A stretch of DNA of 64,000 nucleotides from Hyperoplus lanceolatus (GCA_026929865.2 CM049395.1:17120001-17184000), one strand, 5' to 3'. Positions 24,438 to 37,586 are shown, numbered from the stretch's first letter. Program-made: numbers and translations. Notes: generated by a model from the letters alone, not told the origin.

Positions 24438-26429
24438 TATAAGCTAAAAAATATGAATCTACAACAATAAAACAGTTAGTAATATTAGATTGCCATATAT
24501 AATGCTATGACAAGGTTTTGTTTGGGGAGTAGATTAAGGAGTCCTGTTAGTATTTGCTTTCTCACAGATCACAGATAAAATGGTGGATACAACAATATCA
24601 GTTTAACTGCTATGGAACTGTGCCAGTGTGTCAACGGAATGTTCAACTGTAACTGTCACTGGTGTCAGAATACCAAGACCAAAGATATTCAGTTTACTTA
24701 AATTTTAGACTAAAGAGAAAATAGCCTTACTAATATTGTATAAGCCATTTTTACTTGAAAACTCAGACAAACAGATAGACATGCACGGACTGTATTCTTC
24801 CCCGAAGGGAAATTGCTCACGGTTATTGAATCAAAATTGTGGCCAATACAATTAATCTTATGTTGATCAACTGATGAGTTAATCAACCAATCTTTTGAGC
24901 ACTACAATGTAACTTTCACTATTAGGCTACTTGCATTAACATACCACTTAAAAATACTACAAGTACTTAATCCCACTATATTGCCTAACCAGCATTTCTA
25001 GTGCTGTACGTGACAATTTGTCCTGAATTCCTGTCTTGCCAGGATTTAAAGAGGACCTATTATGCTACTTTTCTGGTCTTAATTTCTTGTTTTACACTGC
25101 TATAGAGCAACCTGACACGAATCACATCACAAAAAACTATGTAGATTTTCGGGAAGCTCTTTCTCTTATTTTGGCGATCCAGCACATCCTGTCAACACTT
25201 GAGTGTGTGTGCTTCGGCTCCCTCCGCCTGTGCTTCGGCCATCTCCGCTCCCCTCCCCCCCCCTCCTGCAAACCCCACTCCGTTGTGATTGGTTACCTTC
25301 CTTCCGGAACACTTTCAGTGGCGGGAAGCGCGAGCATGAACCTATAAGGGCGCGAGGCAGACGCGAACAGGGAAGTGACAGCATTACCATACATGGAAAC
25401 ATCCGCGTGGAGACGTCACAAAGTTTTATGCGACGTCACAAATTATGAAAGGGTAGACCACTTTGAAGACGTGACTTCTCGACTGGCTAGAATAGTGTTT
25501 AGTGCTCTGCACAGACACCCCAGACGGTCAGCAGGGAATATGTCGAAATGCATGTAAGTCATTATTTGATAATTTAGTATTGTTAAGCATGACTATGAAT
25601 CATCATAACAACGTTTATAGGTCATAAAAGTCAAAAAGCATCATAGGTCCTCTTTAAGATAAGGTCGGTCTCAGGACTTTGTATTCTGACATCGACATTC
25701 CCGGACAAGCTCAGCTTTATTTTATGCACCACGAGTACAGAAACACTCTAAAATGGACTGTTGAAAACATGCTCAGACACTTGAATGCTCAAACGCTTCA
25801 TTTATCAATGTTACAGTTAGTGCTCATGGCAGCACCCGGCTATCTTTTATCTTCTCTCCGTAATGATAACTGACTCTGTTTTTCTCATTGTTCTCACTTC
25901 CTTGACTATGTGCAACCTTGATGAGAGGTGCTTTTTGTGCAGAGAAAATTGGGATTAGAAAAGAGCTGTGCTCTCGCCAGATACAAAGACGATTGTAAAA
26001 TCAGTCAATAATTACTTTAGTATCCGAATGTGTACAATTGCAGGTGCTGGTAATTGTTCATATAATTATTTTCTTTTAATCAAGACATAGTTATACAGAA
26101 ACATAATTTAAAGAAAAATGGAAACCTTTCATTTGATATTTGTGAGAAGAGTTGTATGATTTCCTACCCAATCATTAGACAGAAGGGATCTCCAGTTTAC
26201 AAAGATAACAAAAGGCGTTTTGACAAGGTCAGTGAGTGAAAATGCCATTAACCCCACTGACTTCCTGTTGAGTTGAAGCAGAGCAGAGGTCAGCCAGTTA
26301 ATCCATGGCCCTCACCAGCAGCAGAGGACCTGATATATCTTGACCCCACCGCAACCTCATGAGTCATGAAATGTTTTAAGGGAGGACGGGAGTTTTAGAG
26401 CAGTCATCCATGCAGCAGACAACTAACTC
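24438..26429. other. znf609 intron around the TTAA element
   Basis: Outside the element at 25050-25653 nothing is recognised. The sequence is AT-rich with no exon signal. Confidence 0.5.
25050..25653. mobile_element. TTAA-flanked non-autonomous element (piggyBac-like)
   Basis: The left end AGAGGACCTATTATGCT and the right end, in reverse complement AGAGGACCTATGATGCT, are flanked by TTAA at 25046-25049 and 25654-25657. A TTAA duplication points to the piggyBac or Kolobok groups. The 604-bp interior is CT-rich with no transposase, so it depended on another copy for movement. Confidence 0.8.
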
Positions 26430-26970
26430 CTGACTTAATTTGTCCCCTTACATTACCCTCTGGTTCAAGTAATCCTATACATCAAAAAGTAGATCACATT
26501 ACCCCAGTTCTTAGGTATTTACACTGGCTTCCTGTCACTCAAAGAATTGATTTTAAAATATTGATGATGGTCTACAAAGCCTTAAATGGTTTAGGGCCAA
26601 AATACATTACTGATCTTCTGATACGTTATGAGCCGCCCAGAGCCCTTAGGTCTTTTAAAAGTCCCCAGAACTAGGACTAAACAGGGAGAGGCGGCATTCA
26701 GCGTTTATGCGCCCAATGTCTGGAACGGACTGCCAGAGAGTCTGAGGTCCGCTGAGACTCTCAGCTCTTTTAAATCGGGTCTCAAAACGTTCTCTTTTCC
26801 CTTTTAACCTGTAATTTAAATGTTGTATTTTTATCCATGTTTTGAATTTGTTCCTTTTTTTTTTTTTTTGTATGCTTTATTTGATTTTAACCCTGTTAAA
26901 GCACCTTGAGTGGCCCTGTGCCTGAAATGTGCTCTATAAATAAAATTGCCTTGCCTTGCCTTGCCTTACA
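26430..26970 (+). mobile_element. 3' end of an L2/CR1-type LINE
   Basis: Plus-strand translation from about 26490 gives HITPVL-like residues followed by HWLPVTQRIDFKILMMVYKA, then LNGLGPKYITDLLIRYEPP and a broken continuation to about 26800. This is the typical C-terminal end of L2-clade reverse transcriptase ORFs in fish. A T-run and the tail CTCTATAAATAAAATTG then CCTTG repeats (26949-26968) close it. 5'-truncated, frameshifted and inactive. Confidence 0.8.
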
Positions 26971-26974
26971 TGTA

Positions 26975-29900
26975 CGTGGTGGATTTTGGTGCATAAGGAG
27001 GGCTGCCATTTGTTGTTTGACAGTATTGAAAGGAAATGAGAGGTAAAATTACAGGCCAATTCCTCTCAGTAATGTGGGCTTCGCTCAACTGTCATTAGTA
27101 ACCCTAATAAGGCTGACACAAAGGAGAGGGGTGGATGGTAACTGGGGTTTGCTCCAAATCAGTCATATCAGTCTGTTTCTTCGCCCGAAACAAATCTTGA
27201 ACAGGCTCACACAAAGCCTTACATTTAAGTTCCCCGTGTGTAACCAAATGATAATGCATAGAAAGTCCTCTCAGCTTCTTGTATAATTTGCGATCTGCCA
27301 CAGGGAAATTTGCTGGGGTTGTTTTGTCAAGGGCTTTCCATGTTTAGACAGATTTGGTGTTGACATTTTTGTCCCAGCGGCTTGAAAGTTGTTCCAAGGA
27401 CTAGGAATAGCACAGACACATTAAAATGGCTTTCGACTCTCAGCATTGAAACTTGATTTAATCTTTTTTGCAAATCCCTGAGCATATTTATGTGATATTG
27501 CCAATAATTATATTGTTGCCAATTCTGTGAATTCAGATGAACAGCTATCGAAAAAACTTTATTAGTTGGTACAGTAAAAATAGTGTGTTGTAATTGATGT
27601 CACAAGTAGATACTGCTTAGAATAATTAAGGGATGTCCCCAACTTAGAATTGTATCATTTGAAACGGATCTGACTGTTCAATACAGAGATTATATTCGCG
27701 ATACGATTTGGCAATCAGAAAAGTGCATTAGAGTTAGATATTAAGCCTACCATAACCATATACAACAAAACGGTTGAAAACAGAGATTAGAGATTAGTTT
27801 TTAATAAAAGCCCTCCAAGGTCGATATCTTTAAAAACTCTGTTTTGACTTTATTCTTTCTTTATGGTTTAAATGCAGCTTTTCAATCAACCTGAGGCGAG
27901 AGCCTCACAGAGGCGGTTTACACAGCTGATTAAAGATCAAGAAAGATTAGTATGAGTGTGTTTCTGATGCATGAGATGCACAAGTAAAAAGTGTGTCTGA
28001 GACGCTTACGGTCTAGACAGGGAGTTCTGCTTAATTGTTTTCAATGGGAGGTAGCTTTACTACATCATTACTAAGCTGAGTGGAGGAGAAACAATATTTT
28101 GAGCACAAACATGAAGTTTTTACTTTAGCCATTTCCAGTTTCGTTTTGCCTCTAACTCTAGAAGATGCCCAATGTGCGTACTCATAAGGTTTTTCTATGG
28201 TGTTTGACTTGATTCATTATAGCCAAATAGCTACTGGCCTGGCCTGATAATGTCAGTGTTTTGCTTATCCTGCTTTATTGCAATGCATACTGACAAAAAA
28301 AGTCAGCTCGACTTAGTATATATTTCAAATTAATAACTAATAAGTTCCTTAAAGGTGCTCTGAGGAACTTTTAGTTTAATTCTTGCACCCCCTTTGGACA
28401 AAAGCGGTAGTGTTTTTACTACGCCAGCTGTTGTTCCTGGGTGAGCGTCAGCGTACCCATGTCTAAGGCATAAAGAAAAACTATATAGAAATAGCATTCT
28501 TTGCGCTGATGGTCTCGTTTGCTGTTGCATGTTTTTATGGACATCAGAGGAAAAAATTTGACTTTTTCAGAAATATTTAAAAGTTGCTCATACCTTTTTA
28601 ATGTAGCACAATTGGCATGAAAAGGGTATGTTTGATAAGAAAATATGTTTACTTTTATGTACAGTAGGGTGGAACTTGATTGTTGTACTTCAATTCACTT
28701 TGATCAGAATACATTTTTATCTCTGGAAAATAATCAATAATCATTTCAGGAAATAACCAAATAGAAAATATAGTAATGATGTCAGATTATTTTCAAATAT
28801 CTGTCTTTATTTTGACTAGTTTAGAATTATCTGACTTTTCAGAGTTGAACTTTGTTTCTTGGAAATTGAATTGCAGAGGTCTGATGCAACCTCTTGGGGG
28901 TCAATAAAAAAAAATGCTTTTAACTCATGCCTTAGCAAAGTAATACAAGATTTTGCTTGTCAAAAAAATGAATGAAACATGGAGTGCTGCAACTGTTGGC
29001 ATTAATAAACATGTCTTGTTTATTTTTAGCTCAATTCCCATTTGAGTTAAAATGCATACAAATAGCTGTGAATGTCCTTGAGTTGGCCCACATGCCCAAC
29101 GAATTACTTCATTAGCATTCACACTAAGTGTTGCAGAGGCAGAGATCTGAGGTGACGCAGAAGCCAAGGACCACTGTGACAGGATTACAGAGTTCCTTAA
29201 ATTTAACATGGGAGAGTGCCCAGAAGGAAGCCACTATTAGGGAAACAACTCATGACAACTAGCTTTTTGAGTCTACAAATGGGCATGTCCAATAAAATGT
29301 GGAGAGACATGTAAGATATTGGTCTATGTTTTATGGTATTTTGCAGCATATTTATTTGTTAAGGGGAATGTGTATGTCCATTTACAAATGTTCTCTGTCC
29401 ACATTTTGTATGTACATTCCCAGTATTTGTATCCAAATATAATCATTACATCTGATATGGTACTTAATGATTGAGATGTTTGATCGCTTTAATTACAAAT
29501 AGATTTGTAGTTGAGGGAAATGCAAGGGAATTCAGATTGTGGCTAACACAGAACGGTGATTCTTACCCAATTTCCCATGGTATTTTTTTCAGAGTTAAAT
29601 TGTGAAAGTCTTTATACCTGAGCCTAAGGTCAGACCTGAATTATGTTGAAAAAACAAACTTTTCAGTGGTTTGAAGATGGTTTTTGAGATGCTCTTTATT
29701 CAGCTTGGCTGAGCCTCGGTAAATGCAGGTGGAAGCTATATTTGATAAGTCAACAAATATAATTTAGAGATGATCCAAAGCTGCATCAGTGTCGACTTTG
29801 TTTTAAATACTAATATAGATATCTGCATTTCTAGTATATTTTAACTTTAACTCGTTGTTGTGGGTTATTGTATTGTCGAAAAATCAAGTTAAATGCATAT

Positions 29901-32018
29901 TTATTAGGATTAATTATATTTGATAATGAAAGCATTTCTGTGGTTTTTTGAGAACTAAGATCTTTATTTTGTACTAGTACACTTCTACACAATTTTTGTG
30001 AAATACATGACCTTTTATTACTCAGAAGTATTACATTTAAAATATAATGCTTTCATGCCAAAAACCACTTTGTGTTAGAAGTATGTTAAAAAAAGTATGA
30101 ATTGTATAAATATTGTTATTAAACTATTAAACCAAAAAAAGCTATAAAAAATGCATTTCCCAAAATGTTGAACACCTGAAGTGAGGACTCAGTTAAAGGA
30201 CAAAAAACTAATTTAAAAAAACTATTTAAGATTTTAAACCAGCTCCTGTCTTTTCGGTGTCCTTTCGAAACCCCCTGCTGAAGAAAGCAGGGAAAACTAT
30301 ATCCTGCACATCATGAAAGGCTACTCATTCATTTGCCCTGCCTTGATTTACATCCTGCCACAACCAGCTGCCAGAGCCATTTTGTGTTGGAGTGTTTGGA
30401 GAGCTTGGGGGGGCGGGCTGTTGAAGGCGTTTTAGAAAAGGTCTGTGTTCTTTTAATGTGTCAGAAATCTGAACTCGAGAACCTCTCCACTACCCTGCGA
30501 GCACATAAACGACATTTTCAATTGGATCTAGCCTTGACCAAGCACTCTTGCTTTCAGGCCACAGGGTGAAGGAAGATACTTGTGGCCAAGTGTCAGCAGG
30601 TTCCTGTAAACATATATAAATGCCTTATACAATCACTTTATGCCAGAGGCAGCAAGAGAAAAATGAGGTCTGAACTGTGTCTTGCGTGGGGGAGGGAAAA
30701 AAGATTGTGAGGCGGGGATGGTTATACCATTGAAAAGAGGAAATGAGGTTGAGGGTTAAGGAGAGAGGGAAAATAGGGTGAGCAAGAGAGGTTTTCTAAG
30801 CTAATAAAATGCTCAGAGGGACGGAAGCTGCCAGCCAGCATTCCTGTACCATTAGATAAGTTAGACCGCTGCAGCCTCCAGTTTCTCTGCAGTGCTGAAG
30901 TGGCAAGCTGAGGTCACCACCGGGGAGTGAGGGGGATGGTGAGGGCAATAAATTCAGAATGCTTTTGTGCACGGTCGCTGCTCCTAATCCTCTGAAGATC
31001 TTTAGTTGATGATTTACTTTTGACTTTATGGGCAAAATTATCATTCATCTGCCTCAATCATGCTGTCCATTTAAAATGGCCTTCAACAGCATCCACTTTG
31101 TGCTATGTTTTTTCCCATTTATATGAATTGTATTTAGGGAAGTAATTTTATACCAATCTGAATTCTCGATTGTGACATCCTTTGATGACCTGCAAGCTGT
31201 TGCCAGATGTACAATATTTGGTTTCTTGACGATAAACACACAGAGAGTTGCCTGATCCTCTGGAACTAATCTTGGATTTCAAATGCGAGGTCAGGTATCG
31301 CACTTAGCACAGGTCAGATTGTGTAGCTAACACGAGAACTACCAAGTTCACACTAGCCAAATGGCAACACAGGAGCTTCCAAGTGTGACAGATTGTGGCA
31401 ATACCAATAAAGTCAAGGAGCTTCTCTTGCACACTCAGTTACAGTGTGTCAAACTGAACTGTTCTGGTTAAATCCAGGAGCTTGTTGCTTGTTTTTAAGA
31501 GGCTGTATTAGTAGATCTATTCTCCCCAAGGTCATACATTTCTGGGCTGCAAAGTGAGATGGAGGACTGCAAGTAAATATTTGCCTCAAAATAATCTTCC
31601 TTTGGGGAAATCGCCAGTACTGTGAGATGGCTTATTCAAATGGACAGGGTGCTCAGTAGTATTCCCCAGTTACTTCAGTGTGATCATTCTTAGTGAGACA
31701 TTCTGCAGTATCTTGTACAGACTCTACAATACTTACTAGACTTCAGTCTGTTCCAAGTCATTTAGAAGATATCAGTCAGTGATATTGTCCCTACGGCTTT
31801 ACTGTGTAAAGAAGATAAAAAAGGACCCTTGACTTGTATAATTGTCTAACATAAGACACATTTGAGCAATGCTTTCTTTGCTCACATAGTGCAGACAGTT
31901 ATATTAATCTAACTGCAAAGCATCATTTGTTGTTTTTGTCTTTTGTTTTTCTGTGTAATTTGCATAATTTTCATAGTGAGCATAAAATAAGTGACCTGTT
32001 TTATTCTTTGTGTTACAG
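26975..32018. other. znf609 intron, AT-rich, unassigned
   Basis: Apart from the possible fragment at 28350-28560 I see no exon or recognisable transposon. The short open frames scattered here lack conserved motifs and splice context. Confidence 0.5.
28350..28560. repeat. Possible DNA-element fragment (AAAGGTGCTCTGAGG)
   Basis: The stretch beginning CCTTAAAGGTGCTCTGAGGA resembles the start of repeated elements common in fish. No partner end was located. Confidence 0.3.
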
Positions 32019-32106
32019 GCATGCTGGTGGTCAATGTTACCTGGAGAAACAAGACCTATGTGGGCACCTTGTTGGACTGTACACGGCACGACTGGGCTCC
32101 CCCGAG
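32019..32106 (+). CDS. znf609: znf609 coding exon: [20 protein letters not shown]
   Basis: An 88-bp exon lies between an acceptor TGTTACAG (ending 32018) and a GTAAGA donor at 32107. Its first two bases complete the Gly codon left open at 14901. It then encodes [20 protein letters not shown] followed by TRHDWAPP, and its last two bases begin an Arg codon. This segment is nearly invariant between ZNF608 and ZNF609. It follows a 17.1-kb intron loaded with transposons. Without it the frame between the flanking exons would not join, which supports it as constitutive. Confidence 0.97.
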
Positions 32107-33681
32107 GTAAGAAGCATTGCCCTGCTGAGTCTTTATTTCATCCGCAGCAAACCGGATGACATATTTTAAATATGCATCATCTATCTGCAATCTCCAATGT
32201 CGCTCTACTAATGGTACATTATTTGTTTGGTGTTTAAACTAAAGCTACATGCATTGAATTGTATCTGCACTTGAGAAAAATGTACTGTCACAGATGGTAG
32301 TTGTAAATGTCAAGGTAGCTAAGAATTCATGAATGTTATGAATTATTGATGCATTCTCTCTATCCAATCTGCTCTAGGTATTTTAACCTTTTCTTATTCT
32401 TTGTGAAATGAATCTGCTGTAGTAACATCAGCTCAAGGATATATGGCTCAATGCACCAACTTGCCTGTGTGCTGCACCTTCCAAGTCCATGTTACTCTTT
32501 ATCTCTACTCTGTGGAAACAGGATTCATTGGCAAACGGCTGATGTCCCAGGAGGTAGCTGTGGAAATAGAAAGCTACTCTGACAGGCCAGATTGCAGAAT
32601 CCAATTATTGGGCTAATAGCTTTTCCTCAACACTGTATAACACAAAGACTGCAATTTTTTTTAGATCAGTGTTATGTGGGCGGTAGCTTAAGATATTTGT
32701 AATTTCTGGGTATTTGCCTTAGTTATGCAAAATTTGTTTATTATACATCTCCAAGCAGTTGCTTTGATTTAGAACAACTGCACTGTATCGAAATAGAAAT
32801 ATATGTTTTAAATGCATGGTTAAGTGCAATAAAATAAAAAATCTGGATTAAAGCAGTGCTAATGGAAAACAAGGAGAGGCTGTATCACACTAATGTATCT
32901 CAGTATATTACAATAATGCTCAGTAAGTGAGTTTTGCACAGTAAGTGAGGTTTGCTAGGCTGTATTTGCACCAATATAGTCTTACAGTTTGAAGCCCGAC
33001 TACATTAGGGACACACCATGAATAATTCAGAAAGCTTTCAACGGGCTGAATATGAACTTGGGCTTGTAATGAGTCTAAATTTCTCTACTGCTGTCAGACT
33101 GCGGATGTATTCACATTCCCTGCTGGGGCTGAAATTGTTTGGAGAGACTTGTAGAGGAATATGTGAGTCATACCAGCCTAGTGTCTGTTTTTGTCACAGA
33201 TTGCTAACCTTCACTGCTGTGCAGAAAGATAATTGCATTACTGTTGTGTAGCGATAAGGCCAAACTGCTATTTTAAGTATTTTGATGTCTTTATGTTTTG
33301 ATTACAAAGCAGCCAGAATGTTCACTGTCTTTTCAAATGGTGTTTACATACCCGTCATTCGAATTTGTTTAAAGTACTCACTGATAGTGCACAAACTATC
33401 AGATTGGGTTGTTATGGGAGGACCGTGAAAGAACTATGATGTAATATATCATAACTATTGGTAGTTATGGGTTTTGGACTCAAAAGGACACTTTTATAGT
33501 CATATTGGTATTACTGTTTTGACTTAATTCCCATATTTCTGACGATGTGAGCTACTGTAGGCTTCTAAACGCAAATCACACAACACATTGATTGTGTTTG
33601 TATTCATTTATATTTTACTGCTTAGGCTTTGTTTCATCTCCGTGTGAAACAGCTGATTGGCTCAAGCTGACAGTGGGAGTC
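32107..33681. other. znf609 intron, unassigned
   Basis: First part of the 2.67-kb intron. No repeat or exon signal is recognised. Confidence 0.5.
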
Positions 33682-34115
33682 AAGCCTTTTACATACTCCG
33701 TGAGAAGAAAGAACAAAGTTCTCGCTGACAGAGCAGCCAGAAGAAAATCACGTATTTGTTTTATTCTCGCAGCTCTTATTCAGCTGTTCTCGCAGCTTGT
33801 TCTCGACACATCGTCCAGGCCGAACTTTCTTCTTGCAGCTTGTCCGAGAACTGTTGTGTGATTGGTCAGTCAGAAGTAAATGAGGAACATGTCACTCCCC
33901 TCTCTGCCCCATTTCAACTATGTCTCTACACTATCAATAAAAGCATAAAAATGCCAAAAAAAAATCTTAAAAAAAAAAAGAAGTAAATGAGGAAAATCAG
34001 CTGGCAGGAGTTCGGCACTTGAGTTCTCGTGAAGTATGAAATGTCAGACCAGAAAGAACTTCTCGCAGCTCTGTCAGCGAGAACTTCTTCTTCTCGCGGA
34101 GTATGTAACAGGCTT
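33682..34115. mobile_element. TIR element (AAGCCTTTTACATACTCC) of MITE size
   Basis: The left end AAGCCTTTTACATACTCCG, running through GTTCTCGCTGACAGAGC, matches the reverse complement of the right end (AAGCCTGTTACATACTCCGC through GTTCTCGCTGACAGAGC) over about 50 bp. The target duplication is not clear. It carries a small retroposed insert at 33887-33978. Confidence 0.75.
33887..33978 (+). mobile_element. 92-bp retroposed 3' tail with 15-bp target duplication
   Basis: AGAAGTAAATGAGGA occurs at 33872-33886 and 33979-33993. Between them is a short segment with AATAAA and an A-rich end (ATGCCAAAAAAAAATCTTAA then A-run). This is a severely 5'-truncated LINE-type retroposition of an RNA 3' end. 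The source family is not identified, but the CACTCCCCTCTCTGCCCC start is a recurring fish retroposon tail. Confidence 0.75.
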
Positions 34116-34773
34116 TAGTCTGAAGTCAGATGTTCACTTAGAAGTCAACAAGCAAAATTAAAAAATTAATCTCTCTATCTATATATATCTGTCTGCCTCT
34201 CTTTATCTCGCCACTGCAGACTCAGTCACTCTTACAGTACCTGCAAAAAATAACACTCAGGCCCAGGCATGTGTGCTGCGTTTGATTGTACGCGGGAGAT
34301 CAAAACAAAATTAAAAAATAACTGATTTACTGGAATGAGCACAGGTTGGAACTTAATACAATAGCTTTCATCAGTGGGTCATACACTCAATCACCATTGA
34401 TTTAACTCACTATTTGATGGATAAGAACTTAAGTTTATTAGACATAAATGTGACAGAGAATATCTTTAAAATAAGATCTCTTGTCAAATCTTGATAACCC
34501 ACCATGGATTTAGGTTTTTTTCTTTGCTCATTTAGATTTGTTAATTTTTCCTGAAACGCTGTTGATCATTGTTAAAAAATAAGGGTGTAAATTGCTAGTT
34601 TATCAGCAATGTATAATTCAGTCCCCACAGCAATGTTAATTTGAAAATGAGTCATTCGCTGAATTTCCATTTTGTCAGATCTAAAATAAAGCACAAGCAA
34701 AAGTTGTTTTGAAATCAACCATTGATAGTGTGGCACCACTAATAATTATACTTGACTTTTGCCACTGCTACAG

Positions 34774-37090
34774 GTTTTGCGAATCACCTACAAGTGATCT
34801 CGAGATGAGAAACGGCCGGGGTCGAGGTAAGCGAATGAGGCCAAATAGCAACACCCCCATCAACGAAAACAGCAACTCATCAGACAACAAGGGCACCACC
34901 AACAACAAGACGCGTGCTGCATCTAACAGCAAAGGGCGGAGGGGTAGCCAGACGCCATCAGATCGCCGCACCCCACCTAACAGCAACACAGAGGACATAA
35001 AGGCCAGTCCCTCCTCAGCTGGAAAACGCAAGACCAAACCAGCCTCAGATATGGAACCCAATTCCAGCTCAGAGGACACCAAAGGCAACAAACGAATGCG
35101 AACAAACTCCAACAGTGGAGGGACAGGCCCAACAGGTCTCCCTATCCCATCTGTTAAGACTGAGCCACTTCCACCTCCCCTTGATCGCAGCTGCCCCTCT
35201 CCAGTTCTTATTGACTGCCCACACCCTAACTGCAACAAGAAGTACAAGCACATCAATGGGCTCAAGTACCACCAAGCCCGGGCCCACAATGATGATGACA
35301 TAAAGTTGGAAATAGATGGTGACAGTGAATATGGAGAGGACTCAACTCTTCACCCCGAACCAGGGAATTGTAATGGAGCTTCTATTTCTCAGAAAGGATG
35401 CTTGTCTCCAGCTCGTTCGGTTACTCCGAAAGGTAGGAACTTTGATGCTCAGAGTCCTTCTCCATCACCTGGGAAGTTTGGTTCAAAGCAGAATAAAAAG
35501 AAAATTGCTGAGCTTGATCCAGAAATGGGAGGTACACCGGGGGAAGTGTGTGAAGATGGGCTATGTCTCACAGATGAGGCCAGTAACGATGGTATGGATG
35601 ATAAAAGAGGATTAGACAAGTCTAAAAAGGGTAGCACTGGCACAAAGGCTGATAAACTGTCCCAGAAAAATATGAAGTCACCGCGGCCCATTGGTCCTGG
35701 CTCTACAGCATCCCAGCAGATGTATTCTTTTCCTCCTGGGAACCCAAATTCTTCCCCAGGGGTTACCACAATGATACAAGGAATCCCCAAGAGTCCCCAA
35801 CCGAAAGGCACTCAGCCTAAACCCCCCGCCGTTGGAGATCCTGCATCAAGTAGCTCCAAAGACAAGAAGAAAAAAGACAAGAAGAAAAAAGATTGCGGGA
35901 AGGACGCTGACAGCCCCAAGCCTATGGGAAAGGGAGGAAAACTTGAAGAAGGAAAGCTTACATACTCTGAACCTTCAGACCAAGGAATTAAGGGGGAAGG
36001 GCTCCTCAATGGTTCCTCAGACCCTCATCAGAGTCGTTTGGCCAGTATCAAGGCTGAAGCCGACAAGATTTACAGCTTTTCTGACAATGCCCCTAGCCCA
36101 TCCATTGGTGTAGCCAGTAGGATAGATGGCAGTGGAATGCCACAGCCTCTCACACCACTTCAGGTAGTGAACCAGAATGGTGGGGACAACTCATCAGTCA
36201 AAACAAATAGCCCAGCATATTCAGACATTTCAGATGCAGGTGAGGATGGTGAAGGGAAACTAGAAGGACTCAAAGTAAGGACAGAGGACCAAGCCATCAG
36301 GGAAAGTGTCAAAAAGGCACTCTTTCCACACCCGCCACCCAGCAAAGATTCCCCGTACTACCCCGGCTACGAGTCGTATTACTCACCCAATTATGTCAAC
36401 CCCAGTCCTGGCGGGCCAAATCCAGGCACGCCTGTGGCTGAAGGTCTGGTTAAGATCAAAAAGGATGAAGACCAGGAACAAGGTGACGAAAAAGTCAAGG
36501 TTGAGGTTCATGAAGATCGAAAACCTGACAGTGGTACTCCCGGCCAGCAGCAGCAGCAGCAACAACAACCCTCAGTGATCCAACAGCGGTCCAACATGTA
36601 CATGCAACCTCTTTACTACAATCAGTATGCTTATGTTCCCCCATATGCATACCATCCTGATCAAGCCTACCATAACCACTTGATTAACACCAACCCAGCC
36701 TACCGGCAACAGTACGAGGAGCGGCAACGACAGATGGCCGAACAGCATCGTGCTGCTGAGAAGAAGTCTGATGTAGCCATAAAAGAAAGAGAAGCCTCCA
36801 TGAAGGAGGAGTGGAAACAAAAGAGCCCAATGCCGCCAAGCCTCTCCAAAGCCCCAAGTCAGTCAGACCTTGGGAAGACAACGCAGCCCCCAAGCAAGTC
36901 CAGGGACTCTCCCTCTGAGCCCTCTTCCAAATCCCTGGGAAGCATAAAGGGGGAGGACCCAAAGTCCCAGCAAGCTGAGGGGCTAAAGATGAAGCTTACT
37001 GAAGGCGCCCACCATGGCAAGGAAGACTCCAAGCAAGCACTGGAGCCCAGAAGTCAGGCAGGGATGGAGCAGGCCATGTGGTACAGACAG
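34774..37090 (+). CDS. znf609: znf609 large central exon with the single C2H2 zinc finger
   Basis: This 2317-bp exon encodes about 772 residues after completing an Arg codon. It begins FCESPTSDLEMRNGRGRGKR, as in ZNF609. The only zinc finger is at 35215-35287: C-x4-C-x12-H-x4-H, starting CPHPNCNKKYKH. The rest is low-complexity and probably disordered: basic and Ser/Asn-rich stretches, a KKKKDKKKKD run, the conserved RLASIKAEADKIYSF and KTNSPAYSDISDAGEDGEGK motifs, a Tyr-rich DSPYYPGYESYYSPNY segment, an eight-Gln run near 36546 followed by PSVIQQRSNMYMQ, and a Glu/Lys-rich charged helix-like stretch (AYRQQYEERQRQMAEQ). The PSVIQQR..MYMQ segment favours ZNF609 over ZNF608. The acceptor is CTACAG at 34773 and the donor is GTAAAT at 37091. 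The open frame upstream of 34774 is intron. Whether this is the a or b fish paralogue cannot be told. Confidence 0.97.
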
Positions 37091-37216
37091 GTAAATACAA
37101 TCTACTGTATCAGTGTTAAAATGTATGCTTGTGATTTTTCCCAGGGAAATGCTTTGGAATTTTTTCAGTATGTATATGCTGATTTGTGCTGACTTGGACC
37201 TTGTTTCCTACTTCAG
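37091..37216 (+). other. znf609 short intron (126 bp)
   Basis: It is bounded by GTAAAT and TACTTCAG. If retained, the reading frame continues for about 33 codons before a TGA at 37190-37192, giving an alternative C-terminus that lacks everything after WYRQ. This is only a possibility; the splice sites are adequate. Confidence 0.8.
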
Positions 37217-37586
37217 CAATATCCAGAGAGCCAGAAGCCCCACCCAGAAGATGAACACCAGCAACAACAACCTCGATGGAAAGATGAAAGGGACAGAGAA
37301 CGGGAACGTGATCGTAAATCAAAGGATGACAGGACCAGGCCCAAGGACAGTCAAAGTGGGCTCAAAGAGGAAGGCAAAGAGGGTAGTGATCATAGAATCA
37401 CTGCTGAGGACCACCGGGCCATGAGCAAAGACTCTCGTTCTAATCCACACATGCAGTTCTCATCACCACTAGCACAGCACCAAGGCTACATGCCCTACAT
37501 GCATGGTTACCCCTATGGACAAGGCTATGACCCCAACCACCCTGGATACAGGGGAATGCCTTCAGTCATGATGCAGAATTATCCAG
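37217..37586 (+). CDS. znf609: znf609 coding exon: QYPESQKP ... MMQNYPG
   Basis: A 370-bp exon follows an unusually short 126-bp intron (acceptor TACTTCAG). It starts in phase 0 with QYPESQKPHPEDEHQQQQ, then WKDERDRERERDRKSKDD. It ends in the strongly conserved block YMPYMHGYPYGQGYDPNHPG followed by YRGMPSVMMQNYPG. The corresponding human segment reads YIPYMHGYSYSQSYDPNHPS. The donor GTATGA follows at 37587. The human protein carries a WTYVYPAKY-like motif just after WYRQ that I do not see at this junction. A Tc1-derived element begins only 32 bp beyond this exon. Confidence 0.94.

Noticed and set aside
34709-34773. Upstream extension of the large znf609 frame from an ATG at 34709
   Set aside because: The splice acceptor at 34773 and the matching phase with the exon ending at 32106 show this part is intron.
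34768-35301. 177-codon open frame on the minus strand
   Set aside because: It is the antisense shadow of the znf609 central exon. Its Leu/Val-rich composition comes from the opposite strand's Glu/Lys/Ser codons.
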